Below the pieces are notes generated by a model. That model was not told the DNA's origin, made no database searches, and saw nothing but the letters and a program-made list of their open reading frames with translations. Below are positions 1 to 8,942 of a DNA stretch of 17,228 bases, one piece after another (position 1 is the first letter of the stretch; every line of letters starts with the position of its first letter). Position numbers and translations under genes: made by a program. Where the stretch lies: contig CAYJGN010000041.1 of NCBI GenBank assembly GCA_964369635.1, positions 1 through 17,228 on the forward strand, given 5' to 3'. The DNA comes from CAYJGN01 sp964369635. Its GTDB lineage: Bacteria > Bacillota > Clostridia > Oscillospirales > Ruminococcaceae.

Positions 1-287
1 GACAGATAACTGGAGTTGAGGGGTATTGCGAGTCGGCGGCTTGTGGGATATATGCAGGGATTAATGCGGCTCGGAAGTTTAAAGGGGAAAAACCTCTGCC
101 GCTACTGCCCGAAACAATGACAGGGGCGCTAATATCATATGTGACAAGCTATGAGGGGAAAAACTTCCAACCGATGGGTGCGAATATGGGGATACTCCCA
201 CCGCTACCCGATAGGATAAAATCAAAAGAGGAGCGCTATGCGAAAGTAGCAGAGCGTGCATTAAATAGAATGAGGGATGTTAAATGA
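1..287 (+). CDS. trmFO: TrmFO, folate-dependent tRNA U54 methyltransferase (3' end only)
   Basis: This is the last 94 codons of a gene that begins left of the window; the frame starts at base 3 and ends with TGA at 285-287. The first residues, QITGVEGYCESAACG, followed by IYAGINAA, match the conserved end of the FAD/NAD-binding core of TrmFO, and FQPMGANMGILPPLP is the family's C-terminal motif. TrmFO uses 5,10-methylenetetrahydrofolate and FAD to methylate U54 in the tRNA T-loop in the cytoplasm. The FAD-binding N-terminus and one catalytic cysteine lie outside the window, so activity cannot be judged. The related GidA/MnmG family is less likely because of the FQPM...LLPPL ending. The stop overlaps the plsX start as ATGA, so the two are probably translationally coupled. 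Confidence 0.9.
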   Translation, partial: QITGVEGYCESAACGIYAGINAARKFKGEKPLPLLPETMTGALISYVTSYEGKNFQPMGANMGILPPLPDRIKSKEERYAKVAERALNRMRDVK

Positions 288-1279
288 GGATAATTGCAGA
301 TGTTTTTGGCTCGGATAACGGACATGTCGAGCTTATAAAGGGATGTTTTGAGGCGAAAAATGAGCTATCAGTCGATATAACACTCGTCGGAGATGAAAAA
401 AAGATAAAAAGCGCTATAAATGAGCTTAATATCCCGCAAAATGCTTTTGAAATTGTAGATGCACCTGAGATTATAACGATAGAAGAGGATGCAAAACACG
501 TTGTCGATAAAAAAGAGACATGCTCGATGGGCAAGGGGCTTTTGATGCTCAAAAAAGGCGAGGGTGATGCATTTGTAACTGCTGGTTCAACCGCCGCTTG
601 TGTTATGGGTGGAGCGCTTATCGTCGGGCGAATAAAGGGTGTTCGCAGACCATCAATAGCGCCGATTATGCCGGGTGATAAAGGGCCTTTTATGCTAATT
701 GACAGCGGTGCGAATGCCGATTGCAGACCTGAAATGCTCGCGCAGTTTGGGGTTATGGGTTCTGCTTTCATGTCGGCACATATGGGAATAGACAACCCAA
801 CAGTTGGCCTTGCGAATATCGGGGCTGAAGAGAATAAAGGAAATGCCCTTTATGTTGAGGCGCATGAGCTTCTAAAAAAAGAGAGAATAAACTTTGTTGG
901 GAATGCCGAGGCGAGATATATTCCATCGGGCGACTTTAACGTTGTTGTGGCCGACGGTTTTGTTGGAAATATCATCCTAAAACTGACAGAGGGCGTTGCG
1001 ATGATGCTCACAAAGAATATAAAAAGCGTTTTCACAAAGAATATATTTACAAAGCTTTGCGCAGTAGTCCTAAAAGGCGGCCTTGCGGATTTCAAAAAGA
1101 AACTTGACCACGATGAAATCGGCGGCGCACCATTGCTTGGCCTTCGCGCACCTGTTATTAAGGCGCACGGGAGCAGTAACGCGAAGGCTTTTAAAAATGC
1201 TATAAGACAGGCGAAAAATTTTAAAGAGGGTGGCGTTATCGAGAAGATAACAGCAGCACTCTCGAAAAACGAGGAATAA
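284..1279 (+). CDS. plsX: Phosphate acyltransferase PlsX (divergent)
   Basis: The 331-residue product matches the usual length of PlsX, the peripheral membrane enzyme that makes acyl-phosphate from acyl-ACP for the PlsY acyltransferase, the first step of phospholipid synthesis. Recognisable segments are GALIVGRIKGVRRPSIAPIM, LIDSGANADCRPEMLAQFG, the stretch around NPTVGLANIGAEENKG, and VVADGFVGNIILKLTEG. The N-terminal glycine-rich motif is altered: residues 5-14 read ADVFGSDNGH where most members have a DAMGGDxAP pattern, and the conserved AGNTGA block reads AGSTAA. The start overlaps the trmFO stop (ATGA). The stop is one base before rnc. In many Firmicutes acpP and fab genes lie next to plsX; here rnc follows directly. 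Confidence 0.93.
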   Translation: MRIIADVFGSDNGHVELIKGCFEAKNELSVDITLVGDEKKIKSAINELNIPQNAFEIVDAPEIITIEEDAKHVVDKKETCSMGKGLLMLKKGEGDAFVTAGSTAACVMGGALIVGRIKGVRRPSIAPIMPGDKGPFMLIDSGANADCRPEMLAQFGVMGSAFMSAHMGIDNPTVGLANIGAEENKGNALYVEAHELLKKERINFVGNAEARYIPSGDFNVVVADGFVGNIILKLTEGVAMMLTKNIKSVFTKNIFTKLCAVVLKGGLADFKKKLDHDEIGGAPLLGLRAPVIKAHGSSNAKAFKNAIRQAKNFKEGGVIEKITAALSKNEE

Positions 1280-1280
1280 A

Positions 1281-1949
1281 ATGGAAAAATTAGAGCAGAC
1301 GATAGGATATGAATTTTCGGATAAGAACCTTTTTAAGAGGGCGCTTGTCCATTCTTCATATGCAAATGAAGAGGGAGTGGAAAGCAACGAGCGACTTGAA
1401 TTTCTCGGCGACTCGGTGCTATCCCTTGTTATAAGCGACTTTTTATATCTCAATTTCACCGACCTTCCAGAGGGAGATTTAACAAGACTTCGCTCACTGC
1501 TCGTCTGTGAAAATTCGTTATATGAGCAGGCTCTTAAGATAAATCTCGGAAAAGCCATGTTTTTTGGGAAGGGCGAAGAGAAGGCAGGCGGCAGAAGTCG
1601 AAAGTCGATACTTGCAGATGCATTTGAAGCGCTAATTGCGGCAATTTACCTCGATGGAGGGTATGAGTTTGCTGAAAAATTTATCCTTCGCTCGATGGCA
1701 AAAGAGCTTGAAGGCCGTGCGCGTGAGAGTTTTAAGGACTTTAAGAGTGAGCTACAGGAGTTTGCACAGAGCAATTTTGATGATAAAATATACTACCGCC
1801 TATCTTATGAGAGCGGCCCTGACCACCAAAAAGAGTTTGGTATAGATGTTTATCTTGGGGAAAAGAAGATAGGTTTTGGAAGTGGAACGACCAAAAAATC
1901 GGCAGAACAACAAGCGGCAAGAGAAGCGCTAACATTTTTAGCGCAATGA
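1281..1949 (+). CDS. rnc: Ribonuclease III
   Basis: A 222-residue double-strand-specific endoribonuclease that processes rRNA precursors and structured mRNAs. The nuclease domain (about residues 1-145) carries the signature ERLEFLGDS at 37-45 and LADAFEALIAA at 111-121. The metal-binding acidic residues E40, D44, D113 and E116 are all present. A double-stranded-RNA-binding domain fills about residues 152-221, with DHQKEFGIDVYLGEKKIGFG and the typical KKSAEQQAAREAL helix. The start is placed by GAGGA just upstream in the plsX tail. The stop overlaps the next start as ATGA at 1946-1949. Location next to smc and ftsY is classical for Firmicutes. Confidence 0.96.
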   Translation: MEKLEQTIGYEFSDKNLFKRALVHSSYANEEGVESNERLEFLGDSVLSLVISDFLYLNFTDLPEGDLTRLRSLLVCENSLYEQALKINLGKAMFFGKGEEKAGGRSRKSILADAFEALIAAIYLDGGYEFAEKFILRSMAKELEGRARESFKDFKSELQEFAQSNFDDKIYYRLSYESGPDHQKEFGIDVYLGEKKIGFGSGTTKKSAEQQAAREALTFLAQ

Positions 1950-2926
1950 GCGGCGGCGCAGTAGCTATTTTTATTCCGCATCTTGGTTGTCCCTGCCTTT
2001 GCAGTTTTTGCAACCAGAGGATTATTTCAGGTGAGCAGAGTGCACCAACTGCGGCAGAGGTTCGCAAAACGCTTGAAGATGCAAAAAAACATCTAAAAGA
2101 GCGGTGCGAAAATACTGAAATCGCATTTTTCGGCGGTAGTTTCACTGCTATAGAACGTGGCTATATGATAGAGCTTTTAGAAACGGCGAGCGAATTTATC
2201 GGCGAAGATGGCTTTTTCGGGGTGCGCATATCCACAAGGCCCGACTGCATTGACGATGAAGTTCTAACCCTTCTAAAGAGCTATAATGTGCGTACTATTG
2301 AGCTTGGTGTTCAGTCGCTCGATGATACTGTTCTTTTAAAAAACAACAGAGGGCATACTGCAAAACAGAGCATAGAGGCGGCAAAACTTATAAAAAGCTA
2401 TGGCTTTTCGCTTGTTTTTCAGCTCATGTGCGGACTATTTTCAGATAGCGAAGAGTCTATTATTAAAACAGCAGAGCAGACGGTTATGATAAATCCCGAC
2501 GGGGTGCGGATATATCCGGTGATAACCCTTCGGGGAACAGAGCTTGAGCAGCTATACATAGAGAAAAAATATAAACCGTTATCAATTGAAGAGGCGGTAG
2601 TTATTTCGCTTAAGCTAAAGCGGATATTTAACGAAGCGAATATCCCGATAGTGAAGATGGGGCTTCATGCGTCAACTGATATTGAAGAGAATTTAGTTGC
2701 AGGGCCGTATCACAGCGCATTTTCGCAGCTCGTTTCCTCCCTTGAAATATATGAAGATATTAAAATAGCGCTCGGTGGGAGAAAAAGCGGAACTGTTTAT
2801 ATAAATCCTCGCAAATTGAGCGATTTATATGGGCAGAAAAAGCAGAATTTGCAGAAATTCATTATTGATGGAATAGAACTTAAGATAGTGGTATCAGAAG
2901 ATACCGATAGTTATAGATTAGTTTAG
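1946..2926 (+). CDS. Elp3-like radical SAM protein lacking an acetyltransferase domain
   Basis: A 326-residue radical SAM enzyme. The [4Fe-4S] cluster motif CxxxCxxC is C15-C19-C22 within GCPCLCSFCNQ, with one extra cysteine at 17. It is followed by the glycine motif AFFGGSFTAI, the RISTRPD strand, and ELGVQSLDD. This order is that of the Elp3/coproporphyrinogen-oxidase-type group that often sits between rnc and smc in Clostridia. It lacks the C-terminal GNAT domain of true Elp3, so tRNA U34 modification cannot be assumed; substrate unknown. The usual MMPGLPG-like segment reads QLMCGLFSD here. It overlaps rnc by four bases and lies 21 bases before smc. Family assignment is solid; function is open. 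Confidence 0.85.
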   Translation: MSGGAVAIFIPHLGCPCLCSFCNQRIISGEQSAPTAAEVRKTLEDAKKHLKERCENTEIAFFGGSFTAIERGYMIELLETASEFIGEDGFFGVRISTRPDCIDDEVLTLLKSYNVRTIELGVQSLDDTVLLKNNRGHTAKQSIEAAKLIKSYGFSLVFQLMCGLFSDSEESIIKTAEQTVMINPDGVRIYPVITLRGTELEQLYIEKKYKPLSIEEAVVISLKLKRIFNEANIPIVKMGLHASTDIEENLVAGPYHSAFSQLVSSLEIYEDIKIALGGRKSGTVYINPRKLSDLYGQKKQNLQKFIIDGIELKIVVSEDTDSYRLV

Positions 2927-2947
2927 AGCAGAAAGGACTTTTAAGTT

Positions 2948-5900
2948 ATGTTTTTAAAGTCGGTTGAGATACAGGGTTTTAAAACCTTTCCCGAAAAGAC
3001 GGTTGTCAGTTTCGGTAAGGGTTTAACTTCTATTGTCGGCCCTAATGGAAGCGGAAAGAGCAATATTTCAGATGCTATAAAGTGGGTTATGGGCGAGCAA
3101 TCGAATAAGAGTTTGCGTGTTTCGAAATCGGAGGGTGTTATTTTCGATGGAACCGATACGAGAGGCCCGCAGTCGCACGCAACCGTCACCCTTGTTATTG
3201 ATAATAAGGACAAAAGTCTTGATATAAATACCGATGAGGTGCTTGTCACAAGAAAATACTACCGTTCGGGTGAGAGTGAGTATCTTATTAATAAAATCCC
3301 TGTCCGACTGCTCGATATAAACGAGCTTCTTATGGATACAGGACTTGGAAAAGGCGGATATTCTATCGTTTCTCAGGGAAAAATTTCTGATATAGTTGAT
3401 AAGAGCGATGATAGGCGCAAGGTTTTTGAAGAAGCTGCTGGTATATCGAAATACCGCCATCGCCGTCATGAAGCTGAGAAAAGGCTTAATTTAGCAGAGG
3501 AAAATCTTCTTCGTCTTCGTGATATTTTAGTTGAGCTTGAGGGAAGGGTAGGACCGCTTAAAATTCAAAGCGAGAAGGCGAAAAAATTCTTAGAGCTATC
3601 AGAGCGGCAGAAAACAGTTGAGGTAACGCTTATAAACCGCGCCCTTGACGATATAAAGAAAAATGAGCGGGATATAGATGGCAAGCTCTACATAGCAAAA
3701 GAGCAGTATAGCGAGATTAAAGGGAAATTATCAGGTGCTGAGAGCGAGATAGATGAGCTTTCAAGCCAAATTTCAGGAGCCGCACTAAAAATAGATGAGC
3801 TTCGTCGACGTGAGAGCGAGATATCAGCTCTTACCAGTGGCAATGAGCGAGATGTTGCGGTAGTGGAAAATGAGATATCCCATCGAGAGAGAGGGATTAA
3901 AGAGGCGGAAGAGCAGCTTCTAAGCGAAGGGGCAACAGCTGCTGAAATTGAGCAGCTAAAAGCGGAGCAAAGCGATAAGATAGAGAGAATTGAAAATCAG
4001 CTAAATGAGATAAATGAGCGGTATGATGCGCTATATAGCGAAGTTGAGCGAGTTTCACTCGGGGCGAGTGCTGAGGAGAGCAATAAAGACGGCACTGCCG
4101 CAAGGCTCTCGCAGATAACCCTTCTTATGGCAACGAAAACCGCAGAGATAGAAAATGCCAAACTATCAAGAGAAGAGTCAGAGAGCAGAATTTCGCAAGA
4201 AAATGAGGAGCTCGAAGCGATAAAATCGCAAGCTTTGATAGTTGATGAGAGGTTTAGCAAAAGCGAAGAGGTGGCGCAAGAGGCAGATGAGGAGCTATCT
4301 TCCTTTTTGAATGTTGAGACGGCGCTGCTGCAAAAGCTTGCAAACAGAGAGCAAAAACAGGCAGAGATAAAAAAAGAGATAGATAAAATTCGACATCAGC
4401 GCACCGAAACCGAGCAGAGGATGCGTGTTTTAATCGACCTTGAGAGGAGCATGGAGGGATATTCTGGAAGTGTTCGTGAGGTGCTTAAGGCTAAAGAGAC
4501 AGGGAAGCTTCGCGGAATTCGCGGAACCCTTTCTTCGCTTATTAAAACAGGGTCGAAGTATGCAGTTGCGGTTGAAATAGCGCTCGGTGCCGCTATGCAG
4601 AATATTGTTGTTGAGAATGGGGAATATGCAAAAAGCGCTATTGCCCATCTAAAGCAAGCAAGAGCAGGACGCGCAACATTTCTGCCACTAACTGCGATAA
4701 AAGGCGGAAGAAACCTTTCAGATGATCCGTCGCGCGAGCGCGGATTTGAGGCGATTGCAAGCGAGGTTGTGGACTGTGAGAGCGAATATAAAAATATAGT
4801 TTTCAGTTTTCTTTCGAGAACGGTTATAGCGAGCGACATAGACTATGCAGAGGCCATAGCAAAAAAATATGGCTACAGATTTCGAGTGGTAACCCTTGAT
4901 GGTCAGGTAGTTAATGCTGGCGGCTCAATGACCGGTGGTTCGCTCTTTAAGAATGCCGGTGTTTTAAGTCGAGGAGAGCGGATTGAAAAACTAAAAGGGG
5001 ATATTGCGGGATTTGATAGCAGCTTAAAAGAGCTCGATCAGAAATTTGAAGCGGCGGATTATGAGCGCGCCTCTGTTTTAGCAGATCACGAGGCTCTTCT
5101 TTCAAGAAAGCGGACGGCTGAAGAGAATAAACTGCGCGCCGATACCGAACTTCGAGGACTTCGGGAACTTATTGAAAATGCAAAAGCAAATATTAATGAG
5201 AAGGAACGCTCAGCAGAGGAGCTTCAATCAAAAATTGAAAAGCTTTGCGCAGAGATAGATACTGCCGAAAAATTTATAAGCGAAGCAAAAGAAGAGGAGA
5301 TAGAGCTAAAAGAGCTTTTAAATACTCAAGAGGGACAGAGCAGAGAGATAGCAACAAAGCTTGAGGAGCAGAAAAATGCCCTTGCAGAGCTTAATATCGA
5401 GCGTGTTTCTACGGCGAAAGATTTGGAGATTGCAAAGAATGAGCTTGTTAGTATTATAGAGCGAGAGCAGAGCAAAGATGAAAATAAAGCCAAAATCGAA
5501 GAGAAGATAGAGGCGCTAAGAGCTGAAATTGATGAATTTAATGAGAAGATTATCGCTATAGGGGCTATGAATAAGCAGGGCGCAGAGGAAATTCAGCAGA
5601 TAAAAAATGAAGTTACTGCAGTCATAGAGGAGCGAAATGCAAGAGAGCAAAAGGTTACGGCACTAAGGTCAACTATAAGAGATGAACAGCAGCTAAAAGA
5701 AGAGCTTGGCGCTGAAACAGCAAGACTCTCAGAGAGGCTTGAGGCGGTAAAGAGCAACTTTGAAGAGGTTTTGCAAGACCTTTGGGAGCGATATGAATTT
5801 ACAAAAGCAGAGGCGCAAGAATTTGCAGAGAGTGAATTCGACAAGGCGGAGTTTGAGCGAGAGCTTCGAAGTCTTAAGTCATCGATAAAATCGCTTGGGA

Positions 5901-6514
5901 ATGTTAATGTTGCGGCGATTGATGAATATATCGAGGTTAATTCAAGGTATGAGTTTATGAAAGTTCAAGTTGATGATAGCATAAGCTCGAGGCAGAAGAT
6001 TTTAGACCTTATAAAAGAGCTTACCCTTGAGATGGAGGAGATTTTCAAAACCACTTTTGACGAGATAAGCACAAACTTTACAGAGGTATTCAAAGAGCTT
6101 TTTGGCGGTGGTAAGGCAAAACTTATGCTAACTGATGCAACCGATGTTTTAAACTGCGATATCGACCTTGAAGTGGCACCTCCCGGAAAAAAAGAGCGAG
6201 GACTGCTTGGACTTTCGGGTGGTGAGCGAGCGCTTATCGCAACATCTATCTATTTTGCCCTTCTAAAAACAAGGCCTGCGCCATTCTGTCTCTATGACGA
6301 GGTTGATGCACCGCTTGATGATATAAATGTTTATAGATATGCTGAAATTCTTCGCAAGATGAGCGATAAGACCCAGTTTATCTGCATAACTCATCGACGC
6401 GGAACAATGGAGGAGAGCGATGTTATCTATGGTGTTACTATGCAACAACGTGGTATATCAAAGCTTCTCAAAATGGATATAGCGGAAATTGCAAAAGAGC
6501 TTAAAATAAATTAA
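2948..6514 (+). CDS. smc: Chromosome segregation/condensation ATPase SMC
   Basis: The 1188-residue product has the full SMC layout and normal length. An N-terminal ATPase half has Walker A GPNGSGKS at 31-38. A long Glu/Lys/Ala-rich coiled coil spans roughly 170-500. A hinge covers about 502-665, beginning near MEGYSGSVREVL and containing GGSMTGGS. A second coiled coil runs to about 1030. The C-terminal ATPase half has the ABC signature LSGGERALIA from 1089 and Walker B with DEVDAPLDD from 1117. SMC dimers with ScpA and ScpB load at parS/oriC and extrude DNA loops to separate sister chromosomes; scpA and scpB are not in this window. The start is set by AAAGGA about ten bases upstream. ftsY follows after 11 bases. 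Confidence 0.97.
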   Translation: MFLKSVEIQGFKTFPEKTVVSFGKGLTSIVGPNGSGKSNISDAIKWVMGEQSNKSLRVSKSEGVIFDGTDTRGPQSHATVTLVIDNKDKSLDINTDEVLVTRKYYRSGESEYLINKIPVRLLDINELLMDTGLGKGGYSIVSQGKISDIVDKSDDRRKVFEEAAGISKYRHRRHEAEKRLNLAEENLLRLRDILVELEGRVGPLKIQSEKAKKFLELSERQKTVEVTLINRALDDIKKNERDIDGKLYIAKEQYSEIKGKLSGAESEIDELSSQISGAALKIDELRRRESEISALTSGNERDVAVVENEISHRERGIKEAEEQLLSEGATAAEIEQLKAEQSDKIERIENQLNEINERYDALYSEVERVSLGASAEESNKDGTAARLSQITLLMATKTAEIENAKLSREESESRISQENEELEAIKSQALIVDERFSKSEEVAQEADEELSSFLNVETALLQKLANREQKQAEIKKEIDKIRHQRTETEQRMRVLIDLERSMEGYSGSVREVLKAKETGKLRGIRGTLSSLIKTGSKYAVAVEIALGAAMQNIVVENGEYAKSAIAHLKQARAGRATFLPLTAIKGGRNLSDDPSRERGFEAIASEVVDCESEYKNIVFSFLSRTVIASDIDYAEAIAKKYGYRFRVVTLDGQVVNAGGSMTGGSLFKNAGVLSRGERIEKLKGDIAGFDSSLKELDQKFEAADYERASVLADHEALLSRKRTAEENKLRADTELRGLRELIENAKANINEKERSAEELQSKIEKLCAEIDTAEKFISEAKEEEIELKELLNTQEGQSREIATKLEEQKNALAELNIERVSTAKDLEIAKNELVSIIEREQSKDENKAKIEEKIEALRAEIDEFNEKIIAIGAMNKQGAEEIQQIKNEVTAVIEERNAREQKVTALRSTIRDEQQLKEELGAETARLSERLEAVKSNFEEVLQDLWERYEFTKAEAQEFAESEFDKAEFERELRSLKSSIKSLGNVNVAAIDEYIEVNSRYEFMKVQVDDSISSRQKILDLIKELTLEMEEIFKTTFDEISTNFTEVFKELFGGGKAKLMLTDATDVLNCDIDLEVAPPGKKERGLLGLSGGERALIATSIYFALLKTRPAPFCLYDEVDAPLDDINVYRYAEILRKMSDKTQFICITHRRGTMEESDVIYGVTMQQRGISKLLKMDIAEIAKELKIN

Positions 6515-6525
6515 GGAGTAGCTTA

Positions 6526-7437
6526 ATGGGATTATGGAGCAACCTAAAAGAGGGACTTAAAAAGACTACCTCGTCGTTTTTTGGAGCGGTGAGTGATGTG
6601 TTTTCTGGTAAAATTGATGAGGAACTGCTTGAAGAACTGACCGATTTATTGGTGGCGGCGGATGTTGGGGTTGAGACGGCAGAATATATCTGCAAGCAGC
6701 TAAAAGAAGCGGCAAAGGGTAAAGATGTTTCGAGTAAAGAAGATTTCATCTTGCTTTTAAGCGAGGTTTTGGCGGAGCTTATGGAGCCTGAAACAAGCTT
6801 TAACCTATCAGGAAATCCAGCTGTTATTTTGGTTATCGGAGTTAATGGTGTTGGCAAAACAACAACTATTGGAAAACTCGCAGCAAAATATAAAAACGAA
6901 GGCAAGAGGGTTATAGTTGCAGCGGCAGATACCTTTCGTGCAGCGGCTATTGAGCAGCTTGAAGTCTGGTGTGATAGGGCGGGCGTTGATATAATAAAGC
7001 AGCAGCAGGGAAGTGATCCTGCGGCAGTTGTTTTTGATGCAGTTAATGCCGCAAAAGCTCGAAATGCCGATATTTTGATAGTTGATACCGCAGGTAGACT
7101 GCACAATAAGAAAAACCTTATGGAAGAGCTATCAAAAATTTCAAAGATAGTTGTAAAACAGTCGGAAGAAAGCTCGGTTGAAACGCTCCTCGTCCTTGAT
7201 GGAAGTACAGGGCAGAATGGCGTTAGTCAAGCAAAGCTCTTCTCTGAGAGCTCATATATAACAGGTATAGTGCTAACAAAGCTCGATGGAACAGCAAAAG
7301 GCGGCGTCTGCGTTGCGATAAAAAAAGAGCTTTCTATACCGGTGCGGTTTATAGGTGTTGGCGAGGGAGTCGAGGATTTGCTCACCTTTGACCCGAAAGT
7401 ATATTCAAAAGCGGTACTTGGAATTTTGGAGGACTAA
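6526..7437 (+). CDS. ftsY: Signal recognition particle receptor FtsY
   Basis: A 303-residue SRP-type GTPase that docks the SRP-ribosome complex at the membrane and hands nascent proteins to SecYEG. After an N-domain (about 1-90), the G-domain has G1 GVNGVGKTTT from residue 105, the DTFRAAAIEQL insertion-box motif, G3 DTAGR at 187-191 and G4 TKLDGTAKGG from 251. The closing GVGEGVEDLLTFDP is typical of FtsY rather than Ffh, and there is no methionine-rich M domain. The acidic A domain of proteobacterial FtsY is absent; only a short amphipathic N-terminus remains, as in many Firmicutes. SD AAGGAG (6513-6518) overlaps the smc stop. No ylxM or ffh follows. Confidence 0.96.
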   Translation: MGLWSNLKEGLKKTTSSFFGAVSDVFSGKIDEELLEELTDLLVAADVGVETAEYICKQLKEAAKGKDVSSKEDFILLLSEVLAELMEPETSFNLSGNPAVILVIGVNGVGKTTTIGKLAAKYKNEGKRVIVAAADTFRAAAIEQLEVWCDRAGVDIIKQQQGSDPAAVVFDAVNAAKARNADILIVDTAGRLHNKKNLMEELSKISKIVVKQSEESSVETLLVLDGSTGQNGVSQAKLFSESSYITGIVLTKLDGTAKGGVCVAIKKELSIPVRFIGVGEGVEDLLTFDPKVYSKAVLGILED

Positions 7438-7440
7438 ATT

Positions 7441-8022
7441 ATGCAGATGATTTTAGCAACTAAGAATAAGCATAAAGTTTTGGAGTTTCAGCGGATGCTA
7501 AGTCCACTTGGAATAGAGATAATTCCAGCTGATGATGTCTGTGATATCGAAGTTCTGGAAACAGGCAACACCTTTGCTGAGAATGCTATGCTTAAAGCAA
7601 AAGCTATATTTGAGGCAACAGGAAAGAGCGTTGTTGCTGATGATTCAGGGCTTTGCGTTGATGCGCTATCTGGTGCACCTGGGGTTTACAGTGCTCGATA
7701 TGCAGGAGAGGGTAGCTCTGATGATGCAAATATAGATAAGCTGCTTTTAAGTTTAAAAGAGGTGAATAAAGAGGACAGAACCGCCCATTTTGTATCGGCT
7801 ATTGCCTGTATCCTTGAGGATAGGCGGATAATTGAAGTTATCGGTCGATGCGAGGGGTATATCGGTTTTGAGCGTCAAGCAGATAACGGTTTTGGATATG
7901 ACCCTGTTTTTATGGTGGGGGATGAGAGCTTTGCATCAATGCCACCAGATAAAAAGGATTATTTAAGCCATCGAGGGGATGCCCTTCGAAAATTTTACGA
8001 AGAATTAAAACTATATATTTAA
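7441..8022 (+). CDS. rdgB: XTP/dITP pyrophosphatase (RdgB/HAM1 family)
   Basis: A 193-residue Ham1-family enzyme that hydrolyses non-canonical purine nucleoside triphosphates (dITP, XTP) to monophosphate and pyrophosphate, keeping them out of DNA and RNA. Diagnostic segments are LATKNKHK at 5-12, TGNTFAENA at 41-49, ADDSGL at 66-71 with the metal/catalytic acidic pair, the AGEGS loop, and GFGYDPVF near the C-terminus. Length is normal. SD GGAGGA (7428-7433) lies in the tail of ftsY, placing the start at 7441; a second ATG at 7447 would remove two residues and cannot be excluded. Confidence 0.95.
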   Translation: MQMILATKNKHKVLEFQRMLSPLGIEIIPADDVCDIEVLETGNTFAENAMLKAKAIFEATGKSVVADDSGLCVDALSGAPGVYSARYAGEGSSDDANIDKLLLSLKEVNKEDRTAHFVSAIACILEDRRIIEVIGRCEGYIGFERQADNGFGYDPVFMVGDESFASMPPDKKDYLSHRGDALRKFYEELKLYI

Positions 8023-8039
8023 TAGAATTAGGAGATAAC

Positions 8040-8330
8040 ATGAATATAACATCAAAACAGCGGGCAACACTGCGAGGTCTTGCCTCAAAAATAGAAACGA
8101 TAGGTCAGATAGGAAAAGGAAACATATCAGAGGATACGATAAAGTTTGTCGGGGAAGCTCTTGCAAAGCGTGAGCTTATAAAGCTTCGCGTCCTTGAGAC
8201 GAGCGAAGGCAATCCACGAGAGGTTGCAGAAGAGCTTGCGAAGAGAACAGATAGCATCGTTGTTGCAACAGTTGGCAGCAAGATAATCCTATATAAGAAA
8301 AACCATAAAGACCCGAAAATAGATATTTAG
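8040..8330 (+). CDS. yhbY: YhbY/CRM-domain RNA-binding protein
   Basis: A 96-residue single CRM (CRS1-YhbY) domain protein. The opening LTSKQR-like TSKQRATLRGLA, then IGQIGKGNISEDTI (with the RNA-binding GKG loop), LRVLE and GSKIILYKK near the end match the YhbY/YqeI family. Bacterial members bind the large-subunit ribosome precursor and assist its assembly. SD AGGAG lies about seven bases before the ATG. nadD and yqeK follow immediately, the standard order in Firmicutes. Confidence 0.93.
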   Translation: MNITSKQRATLRGLASKIETIGQIGKGNISEDTIKFVGEALAKRELIKLRVLETSEGNPREVAEELAKRTDSIVVATVGSKIILYKKNHKDPKIDI

Positions 8331-8342
8331 CGGAGGCCTGCT

Positions 8343-8942
8343 TTGAAAATAGGGATACTTGGCGGTAGCTTTAATCCGCCGCATATAGGGCATATGAGAA
8401 TAGCAAAAAGGGCGATTTCGCAGTTTTCACTTGATAAACTGCTTGTTATCCCATGCAAAACTCCTGTCCATAAGGCGGTAAATGATTTTGCATCAGCTGA
8501 TGATAGGCTTTATATGTGCAAAAAGACGTTTGACTTTTCCTCTGCTGAGATTTTGGATATAGAGATAAAAAGTGAGCGGGAAAGCTATACGTTATATACC
8601 TTAGAGGAGCTTAAAAGAATATATCCAAATGCCGAGCTTTTCTTTATAATCGGTTGCGATATGCTTTTTTATTTTAGGAAATGGTATAAATATCAAGAGC
8701 TTTTTGAGCTTGCAACTTTTATAGTGTTTGCCAGAGAGAATGATAGCGATAGTGCGATTTTAGAAGAGATAGAGAGTTTGACGGCACAGGGTGGTAAATT
8801 TCAGTATATCAAAAGCGATGAAACGGTTATTTCAAGCAGCGACATACGGGAAAATATTAAAGAAAACAGAGATTTTTTAACCGAAGAAGTTTTTTCATAT
8901 ATCGAGGAAAATGGATTATACAAAGGGAAAAAATATGAATAA
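8343..8942 (+). CDS. nadD: Nicotinate-nucleotide adenylyltransferase NadD
   Basis: A 199-residue nucleotidyltransferase that converts nicotinate mononucleotide plus ATP to deamido-NAD in NAD synthesis. The N-terminal GGSFNPPHIGH (7-17) is the family's HxGH-type ATP-binding motif. ISSSDIR at 163-169 is the C-terminal ISSTxIR-like motif, and FIIGCDML lies in the middle. The start codon is TTG at 8343, supported by SD CGGAGG at 8331-8336 six bases upstream and by the motif beginning at residue 7; no ATG fits better. The last eight bases overlap yqeK. Confidence 0.95.
   Translation: MKIGILGGSFNPPHIGHMRIAKRAISQFSLDKLLVIPCKTPVHKAVNDFASADDRLYMCKKTFDFSSAEILDIEIKSERESYTLYTLEELKRIYPNAELFFIIGCDMLFYFRKWYKYQELFELATFIVFARENDSDSAILEEIESLTAQGGKFQYIKSDETVISSSDIRENIKENRDFLTEEVFSYIEENGLYKGKKYE

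Noticed and set aside
280..795. 171-codon minus-strand open frame opposite plsX
   Set aside because: It mirrors the codon pattern of plsX, with no recognisable domain and no plausible promoter. Other minus-strand frames in the window were dismissed for the same reason.
6281..6330. DEVDAPLDD in SMC Walker B as an unusual substitution
   Set aside because: The Pro variant occurs in many bacterial SMC proteins, so it is not remarkable.
6501..7106. 201-codon minus-strand open frame opposite ftsY
   Set aside because: It is Ser/Thr/Leu-rich and lies entirely antisense to the conserved GTPase domain, the usual shadow of a real gene. No family is recognisable and the plus-strand gene is certain.
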